From: Falciphora oryzae
Lineage: Eukaryota; Ascomycota; Sordariomycetes; Magnaporthales; Magnaporthaceae
Reading direction: 5' to 3'
Assembly (NCBI GenBank): GCA_000733355.1
Contig: JNVV01000001.1
Coordinates: 3,803,535-3,867,534 of the forward strand
Length of the DNA stretch: 64,000 nucleotides
A program made the translations under genes and the position numbers. Below the pieces are notes generated by a model. That model saw only the letters and a program-made list of their open reading frames with translations. It was not told the origin of the DNA and did no database searches. Below are positions 23,699-36,000 of the stretch, piece by piece (within the stretch, counting starts at the first letter, position 1; each line of letters opens with the position of its first letter).

Positions 23699-24593
23699 GA
23701 GTAGGTTGTCTGTCGGTGTATCATACTTCCCGGGCAGACTTTGAAGCTGTTGAGGATTTTGTGTGCTTCTTAGAACGAAGGATACGGGTTGCGTCTGTTT
23801 TGTTTCGGGTTCGAAGGGAAACTGGACGGCGAGCCTTGCTCGGGCACCCGCCAAGAAGAGAAGAGGTGCATGTTGTTTTTGTAAGTGAAGAGCAACCACT
23901 TTTGATGAATCAAGGCAGGTGCCAGCCCATCTGGGAGCAGACGAGGCTTCCCGGGCACCTCAATAGGAAAGCGCGGTGCAACCGCTCAACGGTTGCATCA
24001 AAGCCCGAGACGAGACCAGCCGAGTGCTGTCAAGCGTCACCGGCGTCGGTAGACCCGGAGGTGGTGATCGTAGAGCAACATCCTAGCCGCAGCTCGTCGA
24101 CCTCATGGTTTCCCTGGGGATGGGTACGCCGTCGTTTTCTGCATATTCTGGTTTGGTGGATAATTTCAGGGTGCCGCGAGCTTAGCTGGTATCAATATCG
24201 TGATACCTTCATTTTCGCGGCATCGAGTTGATGGCGAACCCAACGTCTAATGCGACCCAACAACCCAACTGTGTTGCGTTAATATGGCCAGCGCCATGGT
24301 TGGGCCTTTGCGGCGACCGGCGCCACTGTAAGGTTTCACTAATGGCGTCGAAAGGTCGCCCCCACAGCGCGTCAATCAAACTCCAACGGCCAGGGCATCG
24401 AATTCTAGCGCATCCCGGTCTTCAATATTCTTCCTCACAGCTTCATGTGTCCAGCCAGCCGGCCAACGAAGGGCGGCGCTGGAGCCACGACCTGCTTCGA
24501 GAACCTAGCAGGGGCATCTAAACCCAAACCATCCCACCAAGCCGCCAACACCCATCCCGCCGTTCAATAAAAAAAAAAAGGCCCACCGCCAAA
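23699..24593. other. Divergent intergenic region, ubiquitin-like gene / saf4
   Basis: Shared upstream region of two divergent genes. A 171-codon plus-strand frame (23716-24231) crosses most of it but shows no domain or codon bias, so I do not call it. A short A11 run lies about 15 bases before the saf4 start. Confidence 0.5.
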
Positions 24594-25859
24594 ATGCAAG
24601 GCTTCAACATGGGCCGGTACGTCCCGCCCGACGTCGAGGGCACCGTGACGTCGGGCAACCGCCTGCACAACAAGCGGCACCCCCTGGGCTCGTCGTCCGC
24701 GGCGCCCCAGACGGTCCGGTTCGAGATGCCGTTCCCCGTCTGGTGCGGCACCTGCGCGCGCCCGACCGTCATCGGCCAGGGCGTGCGCTTCAACGCCGCC
24801 AAGCGCCGCGTCGGTGCCTACCACTCCAGCCCCATATTCTCCTTCACCTTCCGCCACGCCGACTGCGGCGGCGAGCTCGAGGTCCGCACCGACCCGGCAA
24901 ACGCCGAGTACGTCGTCGAGCGCGGCGGCCGGAGACGCGAGCCCGGGCTGCACTCGGCCGGCGATGAGGATTTAGTCTCGGCAGCAGCCCTGAAGCGCGC
25001 CAGCCTCGCCAACCTGGCCTCGCGCGGCCTCGGATCATCGTCTTCCGCCGCAGTCGACGGCAGCAGGCACGGGGACCGCGAGGCCGCCTTCGCGCACCTG
25101 GAAAAGACCATCGCGGACCGCGCCGCGCTGGCCCGCGCCGCAACGCGCGTCGAGGAGCTGGCGGGCGAGTCGGACCGGCTCGGCTGGGACAACCCCTACG
25201 AGCGCAACGCGCTGCTGCGCCGGGCTTTTCGGGAAGGGCGCAAGGAGCGCGAGAAGGCGGCGGCTGCGGACGCGGACGTCAGGGACCGCCTGGGGTTGGC
25301 CGACGCCGTCGTGCTGGGCCCAGAGCTCGAGCTCGACCGCGCCAGGGCCGCGCTGGTCGACTTCGGCCACGTCGCGGGCGCTGCTGGGGGAGCCGACTCC
25401 GGCGCCGATAAGGCCTTGACGAAGCCCCTTTTTGCCCCCGATCACGGACGGGACGACGGTGCTGCGCCCAGGCCTGGAAACGGCAATGCTAGGACGAGGA
25501 AGGGTGACGTCAAGATGCCCGGAACAGCAGGGTCAAGTCCCGACCTATCGGGGGATACCCGCGGGCGGACTAAAAAGTTGTCAAAGTCGGCAGTCAAGAA
25601 GGAGAAGACACGCGAGGGCCTTATAGAAGAAATCGGGAGGAACACGAGGAAAACAAAGGATCCCTTTCTGGAAGGCTGGGGTAGGGAGTCCCCCAAGGGC
25701 CCCATTGCGCTTCCGGGCCTCAAGCGAAAGCGCAAGCGGGAAGAAGACTCAACGAGCGAGACGCCGAACCCATCGCCTACTCCAGGGGAACCGCCGGGTT
25801 CGGGACTACCTGACATTCAGGCTCCCGTGGCTGGGTTGGTTAGCTATGATTCTGATTAG
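24594..25859 (+). CDS. saf4: Saf4/CCDC130-type splicing factor (Yju2/Cwc16 family)
   Basis: Nuclear pre-mRNA splicing factor of the Yju2/Cwc16 family; Yju2 itself acts around the catalytic steps of the spliceosome. Single exon, 421 residues. The N-terminus MQGFNMGRYVPPD is diagnostic of the CCDC130/Saf4 branch rather than Yju2 proper. Residues 41-100 carry the conserved core: VRFEMPFPVWCGTC with Cys51 and Cys54, then FRHADCGG with His88 and Cys91, followed by ELEVRTDP. The first Cys of the second metal pair in animal CCDC130 is His here, which I believe is common in fungi. The middle, about 180-260, is Arg/Glu/Ala-rich and helical. The C-terminal third is disordered and basic, with a KRKRKREEDS nuclear-localisation-like patch. 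Convergent with beta-tubulin. Confidence 0.88.
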   Translation: MQGFNMGRYVPPDVEGTVTSGNRLHNKRHPLGSSSAAPQTVRFEMPFPVWCGTCARPTVIGQGVRFNAAKRRVGAYHSSPIFSFTFRHADCGGELEVRTDPANAEYVVERGGRRREPGLHSAGDEDLVSAAALKRASLANLASRGLGSSSSAAVDGSRHGDREAAFAHLEKTIADRAALARAATRVEELAGESDRLGWDNPYERNALLRRAFREGRKEREKAAAADADVRDRLGLADAVVLGPELELDRARAALVDFGHVAGAAGGADSGADKALTKPLFAPDHGRDDGAAPRPGNGNARTRKGDVKMPGTAGSSPDLSGDTRGRTKKLSKSAVKKEKTREGLIEEIGRNTRKTKDPFLEGWGRESPKGPIALPGLKRKRKREEDSTSETPNPSPTPGEPPGSGLPDIQAPVAGLVSYDSD

Positions 25860-26358
25860 GCCATCTTCCCTCCGCCTCATGTATTGGATAAGGAGATTTA
25901 TCGACGCCTGGGATAGCGCTCAGTCTGCCTTGTCTGTTTACAATATTGTTCTTTTCTTCATGATACCCCGTTGGATAGATAGACATCGCTTCACATCAAA
26001 ACTGCAAGGCAGGAACAAGTTTGTTGACCTCGGAAGAGAATATCTCTGATTTTCTGCACAATAAAAGTGGCTAATGTAAAAGGGTCAACTACAAACAGAA
26101 AGAACAGCCGCGTCCAAAGCACGTTGTCCCTCTCTTCTCTCAACCAGTCAATCCTCCAATACCCGCCAACTCGCCCAGGCTAGTGTAGTGCGGCTGTGTA
26201 CCGCACGCCCCGAGGCACTGTGGCTAACAAGTAGTTTCGACACACCCATGCGGCATTACTCCCCAGGGAGAGACATGTGCCAGGTAAATCTACTCCGTAA
26301 GTGCTATCCGATGACCGGAGACGCGAGGTGGATTGGAAAGAACCAAGCAGGCGACCGT
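25860..26358. other. Convergent 3' region, saf4 / beta-tubulin
   Basis: Shared 3' untranslated and terminator space of two convergent genes, locally AT-richer. An AATAAA lies at 26060-26065. No further gene is seen. Confidence 0.55.
26060..26065 (+). terminator. Candidate poly(A) signal of saf4
   Basis: AATAAA 201 bases after the saf4 stop codon. Fungal poly(A) signals are loose, so this is only a candidate. Confidence 0.3.
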
Positions 26359-28272
26359 TTACTCCTCGGCCTCGAGAGGAGCCTCCTCCTCCTCGTCGTA
26401 CTCCTCCTCGTCGACACCAGCATCCTGGTACTGCTGGTACTCCGAGACCAGATCGTTCATGTTGGACTCAGCCTCAGTGAACTCCATCTCGTCCATACCC
26501 TCACCAGTGTACCAGTGAAGGAAAGCCTTGCGCCTGAACATGGCAGTGAACTGCTCGCCGACACGCTTGAAGAGCTCCTGGATGGCGGTCGAGTTACCGA
26601 TGAAGGTCGACGACATCTTCAGGCCCCGGGGAGGGATGGAGCAGAGGGCGGTCTGGATGTTGTTGGGGATCCACTCGACGAAGTACGACGAGTTCTTGTT
26701 CTGCACGTTGCGCATCTGGTCCTCGACCTCCTTCATGGAGACCTTACCGCGGCTATTGTTTGGCAAACAAGCTGGTTAGTCATGGTCCGCTTGATTACAA
26801 GCAAAGAAGCCACATGGCTGTAGCACTTACAAGATGGCAGAACAGGTCAGGTAGCGACCGTTGCGGAAGTCCGAGGCAGCCATCATGTTCTTGGGGTCGA
26901 ACATCTGCTGGGTCAACTCCGGCACGGTGACGGCGCGGAACGAGTGGGCGCCGCGGCTGGTCAGGGGAGCGAAGCCGACCATGAAGAAGTGCAGACGGGG
27001 GAAGGGAACCATGTTGACGGCAAGCTTGCGCAGGTCGGAGTTCAGCTGGCCGGGGAAACGCAGGCAGGTGGTGACGCCCGACATGACGGCCGAAACCAGG
27101 TAGTTCAGGTCGCCGTACGAGGGGTTCGACAGCTTCAGGGTGCGCATGCAGATGTCGTACAGAGCCTCGTTGTCAATGCAGAAGGTCTCGTCCGAGTTCT
27201 CGACCAGTTGGTGGACCGAGAGGGTGGCGTTGTAGGGCTCGACGACGGTGTCCGAGACCTTGGGCGAGGGCACGACCGAGAAGGTGGCCATCATGCGGTC
27301 GGGGAACTCCTCACGGATCTTGGAGATCAGGAGGGTACCCATACCGGCACCGGTACCACCACCCAGCGAGTGAGTGATCTGGAAGCCCTGCAGGCAGTCG
27401 CAGCCCTCAGCCTCGCGGCGGACGACATCGAGAACCTGGTCAACCAGCTCAGCACCCTCAGTGTAGTGACCCTTGGCCCAGTTGTTGCCAGCACCTGACT
27501 GGCCGAAAACGAAGTTGTCGGGGCGGAACAACTGGCCGAAGGGACCGGCACGGACAGCGTCCATGGTGCCGGGCTCGAGATCGACCAGGACGGCACGGGG
27601 GACATGCTTGTTGCCGGAGGCCTAGAGGGTAGAGGTGACCGTGTCAGAAGCAGGACATCGAGCTACGAAAAGAGAGGCGGCCACTGGCGGGGCAAAGGCA
27701 CTGATGTCTATCTGCATACCTCGTTGAAGTAGACGCTCATACGCTCGAGCTGCAGCTCCGAGGTACCGTTGTAACTGTGTCAGGATGTCAGGGCGGTGAA
27801 CGGACGGCGGGCTGCGTGTCATGGAGAGCAGAATACATACACGCCATTGCTGTCGAGACCGTGCTCGCTAGAGATGGTCTGCCTGTCGAAGAAGTCAGTA
27901 CCGATGCCCGGGGGATGGAGATCGTAATGAGTGGCGAGCCGTGTCGCGGTGTGGCTTCATACCAGAAGGCAGCACCGATTTGGTTACCCTACGAAATGGT
28001 TAGCATCCTCGCCGTTTTCCCGCGAGTTGAGGACTGGACTAGCTGTTACTTACGCACTGGCCGGTCTGGAGGTGGACCTGTAGTTGAGAACAAAAGACGA
28101 ACGGTTAGCTTCCGATACTATCGTGATGGCGAGGCAGGCCGGGAACTTCGGAGACGCGGCCGACGATGCTTGGTGGTGGGGTTCACCACCGAGCACGGCA
28201 GAAAAACAAACGCGTCCCCAACATGCTCGATGGGCTGCGGCCAGGGCATCAAAGACTTACAATCTCGCGCAT
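26359..28272 (-). CDS. tub2: Beta-tubulin
   Basis: Structural subunit of microtubules that forms a GTP-binding heterodimer with alpha-tubulin. Seven exons: 28272-28261 (MREI, only 12 bases), 28077-28054, 27988-27963, 27882-27841, 27774-27720, 27621-26831 and 26752-26359 (TAA stop). All junctions are GT/AG, and phases join to 447 residues, the usual fungal length. The tubulin signature GGGTGAG lies at residues 140-146. The start is the autoregulatory MREI tetrapeptide, and the tail is acidic ([17 protein letters not shown]). Residues tied to benzimidazole sensitivity are wild type: His6, Tyr50, Phe167, Glu198, Phe200 and Leu240. The long 3' exons carry the strong C-ending codon bias of a highly expressed gene. 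The 5' introns are those used for fungal barcoding. Whether a second beta-tubulin exists elsewhere cannot be seen. Confidence 0.98.
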
Positions 28273-30602
28273 TTTGGCTGCTGTCTGGGTAAAAAGCTGA
28301 CGGGTGTGAGTGGTTGCAAGAATGGAGCGAGGCAAAAAAAAAAAGGGCGTTTGGGTGGGAAAAGCGAGGAAGATGGTGGTGGTGGTGTTTGCGGTTGCTC
28401 GTCAAGCTCTTGAGCGGCGGGCGGTGGTGGAGTTTTGTGTGGGGAGGACGGAAAAGGGATTTGTTGATTTTCGGCCGTGGGAAATTTGCTGCTCACCGCC
28501 GCCTGCCCCAGGCCCCTTCCAAAGTGGAAGCCGCTTGCCTAGGCCTGGTGCTAGGTTGGGCTGGTCCCCCTTGTTTACATGGGCCCATGTCGCGATGGCC
28601 CGTGCTGCGCGCTGGGTCTACCTAGCTTGAGGGCTGCTGTCCTGGCCAATCCGCTGCTGTTCTGCACCGGGAGACGAGGCCAGCGGCGGGGCAGGTCGAG
28701 CTTGCGGCTCGTGCGTCCTGCCGTCCCTCCAATTGCGATGGGCATCAACACCCGTTAGGTAAGCAGAGACCCTGCCTGGCGTCGACCAGCATGCGTCGTC
28801 CGGAGTTTGCAGCCGGGCACTGCAGGCGACGACGACACCGCATCTCTGGTTCGACCCCCGGAACGAGGAGGCTGGTGTTGGGATGCATGGGACGAAAGGA
28901 AAGTGTCTGATGGGTTGCCACAGGAAGGGAGGCTGGGTTGACGTGCAGGCGGTCATGCACCTCGACGTTGCACAAGAGGAGTCTGGTGTCGGTATTTAGG
29001 AGCATGGATGCCCTCTGCACCAGGTCTGGCATCTGTGTTCGATGGCATCCGGTATCACAATTGTGAGGCTGTGAGCAATGCTCACTCCCAATTGACTTCC
29101 CCTCCCTTGCTCTAAATAATTCATTTTCATTCCAAAGTTCACATTCTATGCGGTCTCAAAGCCCCTGTCGTTCTAGAAGCCCTCTGCAACCTTCTCTACC
29201 ATTTAAACTTCGAGTGTGCGAGCTTCCCGCTTCACAACCTCGGCTACGTCGTCTATCTGAGCTGCGCTTAAATGAACCGCACTTCTGGCATTTTCACTAT
29301 TCACCCTCCGATTTCCGATCGACAGCTTCCTCCAGGATTCTCAGTGTCCCGTGTCTAGGGGGCGCAATTGTATCTACGCCACACCGCCTAGCTGGCCGAC
29401 AGACGGCATAAAATGCGTACAAGATATGCATTGCCAAGTCACACGTCACAAGTTCATGCTCTCGTGAGTAATGATATCTCTGGATTGCTGATTTCGTTGT
29501 CATCAACTCTATACAATGCATACTCATGACATGACGCGGCATGCAGAAGAGAGTTCCCAAGCCTCCATGCTTATACATGACCATGATCGTCTTCTCGAGG
29601 CTCCGGTGACCATTAGTCCCGTATCCTTGGGACGCACCATCGCCGTCGGGGCCCCCCAATCTCCGATTGGTCGGCGTCATTCGTGCCGCCTCGCCGCCGT
29701 CCCGGTCTAGTGTCGGCGACGCCACGGCGCGGCTCGCCCGGTCGGCTCTATCGACCCGCCCGACATGCTCCAATCTTTCCATGTCCTTTGCTCTCCGACA
29801 TTCCTCCTCCTCGCCGATTAGCCTCTACCGCTGTCCGGCCCCGACATATTTATCATTCTTTCAGCCATTCCCTTCGTTGTCGTACCATTCCCCCCTTTTT
29901 TGTATAACCATTGACGCGAGAGCAAGACCAGAAAGGAAAAACATATGAAAGAAAAATTAAGAGAAAAAAGCGGCTCGAGAAGATCCCCTGTTTTTGAAGT
30001 CCAAGAACCTGGATCGCCCAATCAAAGCAAAATGCCATGCAAAACAAGCAGACGCCAAGTGGGAAAACAAGACAAAAAAGGATGCGGCCAAGTGGCCATC
30101 TCAAAACCGTACCGCCAGGGCTTGAAGGAAAGCAGGTATTACGGGAGATATTCGCGAGGGCATGAGAGGAATAATGGCTTGTGAAAGGTGACGACTCCCT
30201 TTATGCAACCGGCCGACAGAGGAAAGACCAAAGAAAAGGGAAACAGACGCAAAAGGCAAAAACAGAGGAAACACAGAAAAACTATACCCCAATGATTTTT
30301 TGCTTTTTGATATTGTGCCTGGGAGGATATTGGTACATATACAGACAGGATGGCAGCAAGGCAAAGCGGGCCGCCACATGAGCTCGCCGCCCAAAGTTGG
30401 GTGCCATCTGCCAGGCCGTGTCCGTCCATCCTTTTGTCCCTCAGCGAGCGCGAGGGGCATTGACGACCCCTCTCTCTGCTCGAGCTCGACCAGTGTCGGC
30501 TATGGGTAGATATGTGGCTGGAGGTTAATGAAACATCTGCTGTCGGCAAGAGTCTCCTTTGCTACTCTCGCCTTAAGACAGGCAGTACGCCCCATTGCCT
30601 CG
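28273..30602. other. Upstream region of beta-tubulin and 3' flank of the next gene
   Basis: About 2.3 kb holding the tub2 promoter and leader and the 3' untranslated region of the gene ending at 30603. Frames such as 29297-29782 lack domains or codon bias. A CCAATCA lies at 30018-30024. Parts near 29100 and 29940 are AT-richer. Nothing else is supported. Confidence 0.5.
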
Positions 30603-33600
30603 TTAGCTGACGGTCATCATGTGCAACCTCGGGCCAAGGCCGCCTGTGGAGGTGCGGGATTCAGCCGAGGGCCGCCCGCTGATGACGGAGCTATTGCTGT
30701 GACTACTCTTGAGCAGCCGTTTTGGAGGACTTGGCGGTGCCGTCGTCGGATCCGTGAAGACGCGTGTGAAGGCTGGGCTGCCGTCACGCCTCAGGTGCCG
30801 CTCGCGCTTGGGAGTCATGGCGGGGCTCTGCGTTATAAGCTCGGCTTTGCGCACAATGTCCGAGAGAACATGGAACAGAACATTGGCCTGCTTGACTAGT
30901 TCTTGTAGGCTGTTCGTGTCGAAAAAGAGCTTCGAGTCCGAGTGAGTCTTGGGCGGGAATCCTTTGACGGGGGCCGAGGAGGAGCGACGCTGTTGCTGCT
31001 GCTGTTGCTGCATGGCCTCAATAACAGAGGCGATGACGGCGCTGTCGGGCGTGTCGGTCTGGCGAGTCCGGTTCGGGGTCTGCGGAGTGGCGGGCTTCGT
31101 GTGCTCCTCAGGGGATGGCCACCCGCCAAAGATGTCGTCCTCGGGCGGGAAGACGGACCGTCTTCGGGCAACCTGACGCTCTCGAACAACGGCCATCTTG
31201 GACATGCCAGGCTCGGGAACCTCGAATGACTCTTCCGGGTAGTTCAACGAGGCTGCGTCAAAGCCTTCCTCCACATATCTCTCGTTAACAACAGGCAGGT
31301 CAAAATCGACCGACTCCGCGTCGCCCTTGCCAACGCCCTCGTCTTCGTCGGGGGACGCCAGTCTTATGATGTCTTCGGCTTCTTTCCACAGCTCTGCTGA
31401 CTCGTTCAAGAGGTCTAGATCCCGACCGTGGCGGCAAAGTCGCTTGAGGCCATTAACCAGCAGCGACAGCTCGCGGATCTGGCCTGAGTGGGCCTTGACT
31501 GTCGGCTGGGTTGCCTGGATAGAGGCAGGAACGATCATGGAGAAGCCGCTCCCTGTAACATCCCCGTCCGCCAGGGCGATGGACTCCTCATCAAACTCGA
31601 AGTCCTCCTCCCAGTCCTCGCTCACGTTCTTAGGCCCCGAGGCCCAGGTGCGGAACTTGGCGGGGTTCGACTTGGTGGTGGTCTCGGGCGGATCAGGCAC
31701 GACAGGAACACTCTGGCTGCGGACGTGTGCGGCGGTCGGCCCCTTGCGGTATGCCGCGCGACCGTTCCTGCTATCCAGCTCTTGCTTTCCATGGACAGTT
31801 TTGGGTCTTGGCGAGGGTCCATCGACATCAATCCTCTCGTGACAGATCGGCTCTGTCCAGTCGAACACGTTACTACGAGGACGCTCGCTGGTTGTGTCGT
31901 TGGTGGCTGAACGGGGACCCCCGTTGCCGCTGATGTTCGCCAGGGCAAGGCGCAGGCTGGGGCCGGCTCCCCTTGAGTTGATGGAGCTAGACGGCGGTGA
32001 GAGATGGTTGCAGAGACCATTCTCGTCATCCCGAGCCCAGTCAAAGTCGTCGTCATCATCCAGGGATAGCCGGCCAAAGTCACGGGTGGCCAAGGAGAGC
32101 CCAGGTGCTGAGTTCTCATAGTCGAAGCCCCGTTTGCCTGAGACGTCCACAATGGTGGGACGAAAGTCGACAGGCGCGCGATGGGAACCGCCCGCGTGGC
32201 GGACGGGTGTGGCAGCGTTCTCGTCCTCCTCCATGATTTTGGTATCGGCATCCCATGTCCGGCCCAGGATCTCTTGGATCGACAGACGCTTGGTCTTGCC
32301 GTTCCCGGCCGTGCTGGGCGGCGACTCGTCAAACATTGACTCGAGCGGCGTGTCGACGTTGCGCGCGCGAGCGGAGCCGCCGGTGCGGATGGATTCGTAC
32401 ATGGTGTCGCTCTTGAAGTCAGTATCATCGTCGTCTCCCGACATGAAGGACCGCATATCCAGATCGGATCCTGCTAGAGTAGACGCGCGCTCGTTGGACA
32501 CATCACGGCTGTGGGATGGTATGGAGCCGCCTGGAAGAGAGGCCGGGAAGGGGCTGGCCTGGAGCTGGTAGTCGTGCCTCCGGGGCGCTGCAGCCGACGA
32601 GGCGGAGGAGTTGGCGCGGTAGAGGTCGACGTTGAAGCTGGAGAGACGGGAGAGCGGTGGAAGCGGGGAAGACGAGTTGCGCTGGCGCGTGGCGGTGGCA
32701 CCGATGATGCGGGAGGAGGACGGGGGTGGTGCGGCCGAGACGTTCATGGTCGAGGAGGCCCGTCGCTTATCAAGGGTGGGCGGAGCCAACAGGTGTTGCA
32801 AATCCTGCTTGACCCCGGCCTGTGCCTCAATTGGCAAAGCGGCGCCAACAACAGGCGCTGACACGTTCCGAACGCCTCCACTTTTGCCGCCGGCGCCCCT
32901 CTTCTGGCGTCGTATGCTGCCGTTCCTCGCGATCCAGGCGGTCGGGGAACTGAAATGCATCGAAATCGATCGGCGCGCGCGTTTCGAAGCCGCGTCCTGC
33001 TCTGACTTATTGGGTTCCGCGGCTGGGGAATCGCCCAGCGTCGTCTCCGCACCAGCAGCCTGCTGCTTCTTCTCCAGGCCGCCTGCAGCTGCTGCAGTAG
33101 CGGGTGGAGCTGCGGGTGGAGCCACCGATGGCGAGCGAGTGCTCGCAGCGCCGCCACCGCCGGCATCAGCATCAACGCCCGACATCACGGACGCATTGAC
33201 CAGGTAAGCGCGAGGCATTCCCGCACTCCCCTTGCGTGCATCAAGCGTCCTGGCGGGTAATTGGCTGGGCCCCGGGCTCCCCTCGCTCCCACGCCCAGAA
33301 CTGCTCCTCGAGGTGGACCTGACCACCCGCAAATGGAAAAACGAGCTCCAGCTCCTCCTCTTTTCCAGGTTCTCCTCGGGGATATCCAATTGCGGCCTCG
33401 CTTGCGTCGTCGGTCGTGAATGCTGGTCGAGCGAGTATTTCGGTTGTGCAGGCGGCAGGGCAGGGTGAGGACTGCCCTGATATTGCACCTGCTGCAATGT
33501 TGCAGACCTCTGGTGGCTGGTCGCGGGTCTGCGGAGGGATGGGATCTGGGAGCGAGATCCTCGCCTTGAGAGTTTGCCAGAGGGTGTAGGCCGGCCGGCC

Positions 33601-34742
33601 GGCGTGGTTCGCTTTACCAGCTTGTTGGGAGGAAGTTGGCGTGGCGGGGTGGAAGGGATGGGCGGAAGGATCGGGGCGTTCGATCCGTGGGAGAAGCTCA
33701 GTGACGAAGAGTCGGGGCCAACGCTCGACCTTATGCTTCCGTGCTGTGAGAGGGGCCGGATCGACAGGCGACGCATCCACGAGCCATTGGACGATACCGA
33801 GTCCCGTACGTCCTCGCTTGTTGATGATGGAGGACCTTCCCTCTGCCGGGCAAACGAGTGCCGCCTGCTCGCAACCTTGGGCGGCGTCAGTTGTGTTGAA
33901 TGTGTCGAGGGAGGTTTGCTACGCGAGGGGCGTGTCGCGTTGGCCGAAGTCGGGGAGAGAGGAAGTTTCGTGTGGTCGGAGGGAGAGTGGCTGGCCGGGG
34001 TCGAGCTCCTGGCTATGCTCGTGGCTGGCCGGGAGAGCGCCACAGGAAGTTCCCGGAAGCTATCGAGGTCGGAGCCCAGCTTCCTCCTGGGCGATGATGA
34101 GCGCGACTGCGTCGTCTGGGAGGGTTGGGCAAAAACCAGACCCACGGCCGCCGCGGCCACGACGCTGCTGGTTCCGACAATCTGTAGACAAAGCAGGTAA
34201 GAAACGGCAAGTCACACAAGGTGAATAGAGAAATTCCAGAAAACGCGAGGTATGTGGTGAGCAGGCAAGCAGTCCAGTGTGCAGAGAGAAAGAAAAAAAA
34301 ATCGTGTGGATGTCGAGATGCCGTAATTTTTGGGGGTTGGGTATGTTATTGCTGGTGCTGGTGGCAGGGTGTGCGTGCAGAATATTTGGTGCCGTAGGGA
34401 GGGCGGGAGTGCGTCGTGCCGCCTGCGTGTGTCGAGGGATGCGTGGTGCACGTCTGCGTCTGTCTGCTCGGTTGCGGGCTGTCGGTTTGGCAGACGCATC
34501 TGATGCCCTCCCTTGCACGGTGTTCGGTCGTCGTCCGGTCTGCTCGAGGGATGATGGCTGGGAAGAGGCGAAAAAGCCAAGATAGAGTTCGGCGAGGGGC
34601 GGGCAATGGGAGAGGAGAGGCCTGGATCTGAACCGCGTATGGAACTTTCTTGTGGCGAGCGGGCTTGTGTTTGTGATGACGCCGTCCCGACGAGACAGAG
34701 CACCACCACGGCGAGTCGACTTACACTGGGAACGGCCTGCAT
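30603..34742 (-). CDS. Large disordered protein, tentatively a Byr4/Bfa1-like septation regulator
   Basis: Exon 1 is 34742-34725 and encodes only MQAVPS; the intron is 34724-34182 (GTAAGT to TCTACAG, 543 bp); exon 2 is 34181-30603 with a TAA stop. The product has 1198 residues. Exon 2 has no in-frame AUG before the coding-like sequence, which supports the tiny first exon. The first 850 residues are Ser/Pro/Arg-rich and disordered with many possible phosphosites. The conserved part is C-terminal: an acidic SEDWEEDFEFDEE patch near 860-872, then a helical block near 880-955 (VPASIQATQP, LSLLVNGLKRLCR, AELWKEAEDIIRLASPDE), a glutamine run near 1063, and a final helix LQELVKQANVLFHVLSD. The WDDDF-like patch plus helical block recalls fungal Byr4/ByrA, part of the GAP that restrains the septation initiation network. 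That identification is from memory and tentative. Confidence 0.8.
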
Positions 34743-35989
34743 CTTGAGATTAGGGCCGGGCCCACGGGCAGCAGCCGTTGGCGGGCGGGCAGGACGGGGC
34801 GAAGCTGGCGCAGCTCAGGATCACGAATGGCATCGTCGTCTCGTCAAGAGCCTCGGCGCGGCGGTCGGGTTGGGTGCTCTTCGCCTTTGCCCTTCCTCTG
34901 CGGTTGGGACTGGAGTTTTGGAGAAAGGAGCTGAAGGGACGAGGAATGTAGCGAATTAGTCCCAGTGGTGCTGCTAGTCAGTCGGTGCCCTGGGCTCGCT
35001 CGCTGGGACGAGCTTCGCTGCACTGGGGCCACAGCTGATTTTGGTAACAACAAAACAAGCATCCGCCTCCTGGTTGGGTGCAACTCGCCGTGGAGTGGGG
35101 TCCCACAGCCCGAGGGACAGTGTCTGGCGAGGTGCAGCATCCTCCCTCCATTTCGGACACATGCCGGGCCTCCAGCAGGGGTCGGTCCCAGCCAGCATAA
35201 CGACCTCAAAGTTGGCACCCCACGTGCAGGCCCATCTCGAAATTTGGCGGCAAAACTCGAAGCCACAGTCGTCAAGGAGCTGTCAGTTTGGTGCCTTTTC
35301 CTGTGCTGTGCTCCTGGAAAGGCCCGGGAGTGACTGGCTCTCGGCCACGCAGGAAGACACTCTGGGGAATGGACACGATCGGAGTGCCCGCCAGACATCC
35401 ATCAATCAAGCCTACCTACGCTTGATCATGGATGACCCCTCTGGAGTCCTCGGTATCTGGCCCCATCAGACAGGCTCCTTCCTAGCCATGCAGTAGCAAC
35501 AGCTCTCACTAGCACCTACCCGACGTCTGCCCAAGTCCGGCTGACTCTGGCACAGATGTGACTTGCTAGGGACCCGCTGAGAACACAGGAGCACAGCACG
35601 GTCCTGTCCGTTGTGCTCAGAGTGCGAGCTAGACATGGACATGTTTCGAGAAAACGTCTGGTCGGCGAGGAGCGTGACCTCGGTCTTGGGCAGGTACCGA
35701 ACCCCAAGTCCAAACAAGCCAGGCACGGCAGGCTTGAGCGCAGACACTATTTTCTTTGGCCCGGGGCGTTCGACGAATTTCACCTGCATTTGCATCCATG
35801 ACCAACACCCCCACCCGAGATCACTCCTCCACCGCTGTGCATACTGCCGAGAGGCTAGTTTTGCTGCAATGGATATCAGTTAACAGTATCCATTGGATGA
35901 GACAGAGGGTCGCCGTTCTCCCACGACCTCTTTTTTTTTTTCGCGAGGTAAAAATCGAGGAAGTAGAGTACATTTTTCTAAGCCACTCG

Positions 35990-36000
35990 GTTGAGTCAAC
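35990..36000. promoter_or_regulatory. Palindromic AP-1/GCN4-type site
   Basis: GTTGAGTCAAC contains TGAGTCA, the half-site arrangement bound by GCN4/AP-1 type bZIP dimers, in an extended palindrome. It lies 1.2 kb upstream of the Byr4-like start. A single site this short can occur by chance. Confidence 0.2.

Noticed and set aside
23716..24231. 171-codon plus-strand frame between the ubiquitin-like gene and saf4
   Set aside because: Composition and codon use look non-coding, no domain, and it occupies a divergent promoter region.
26944..27498. Plus-strand frame opposite beta-tubulin
   Set aside because: Pure antisense shadow of the highly biased tub2 codons.
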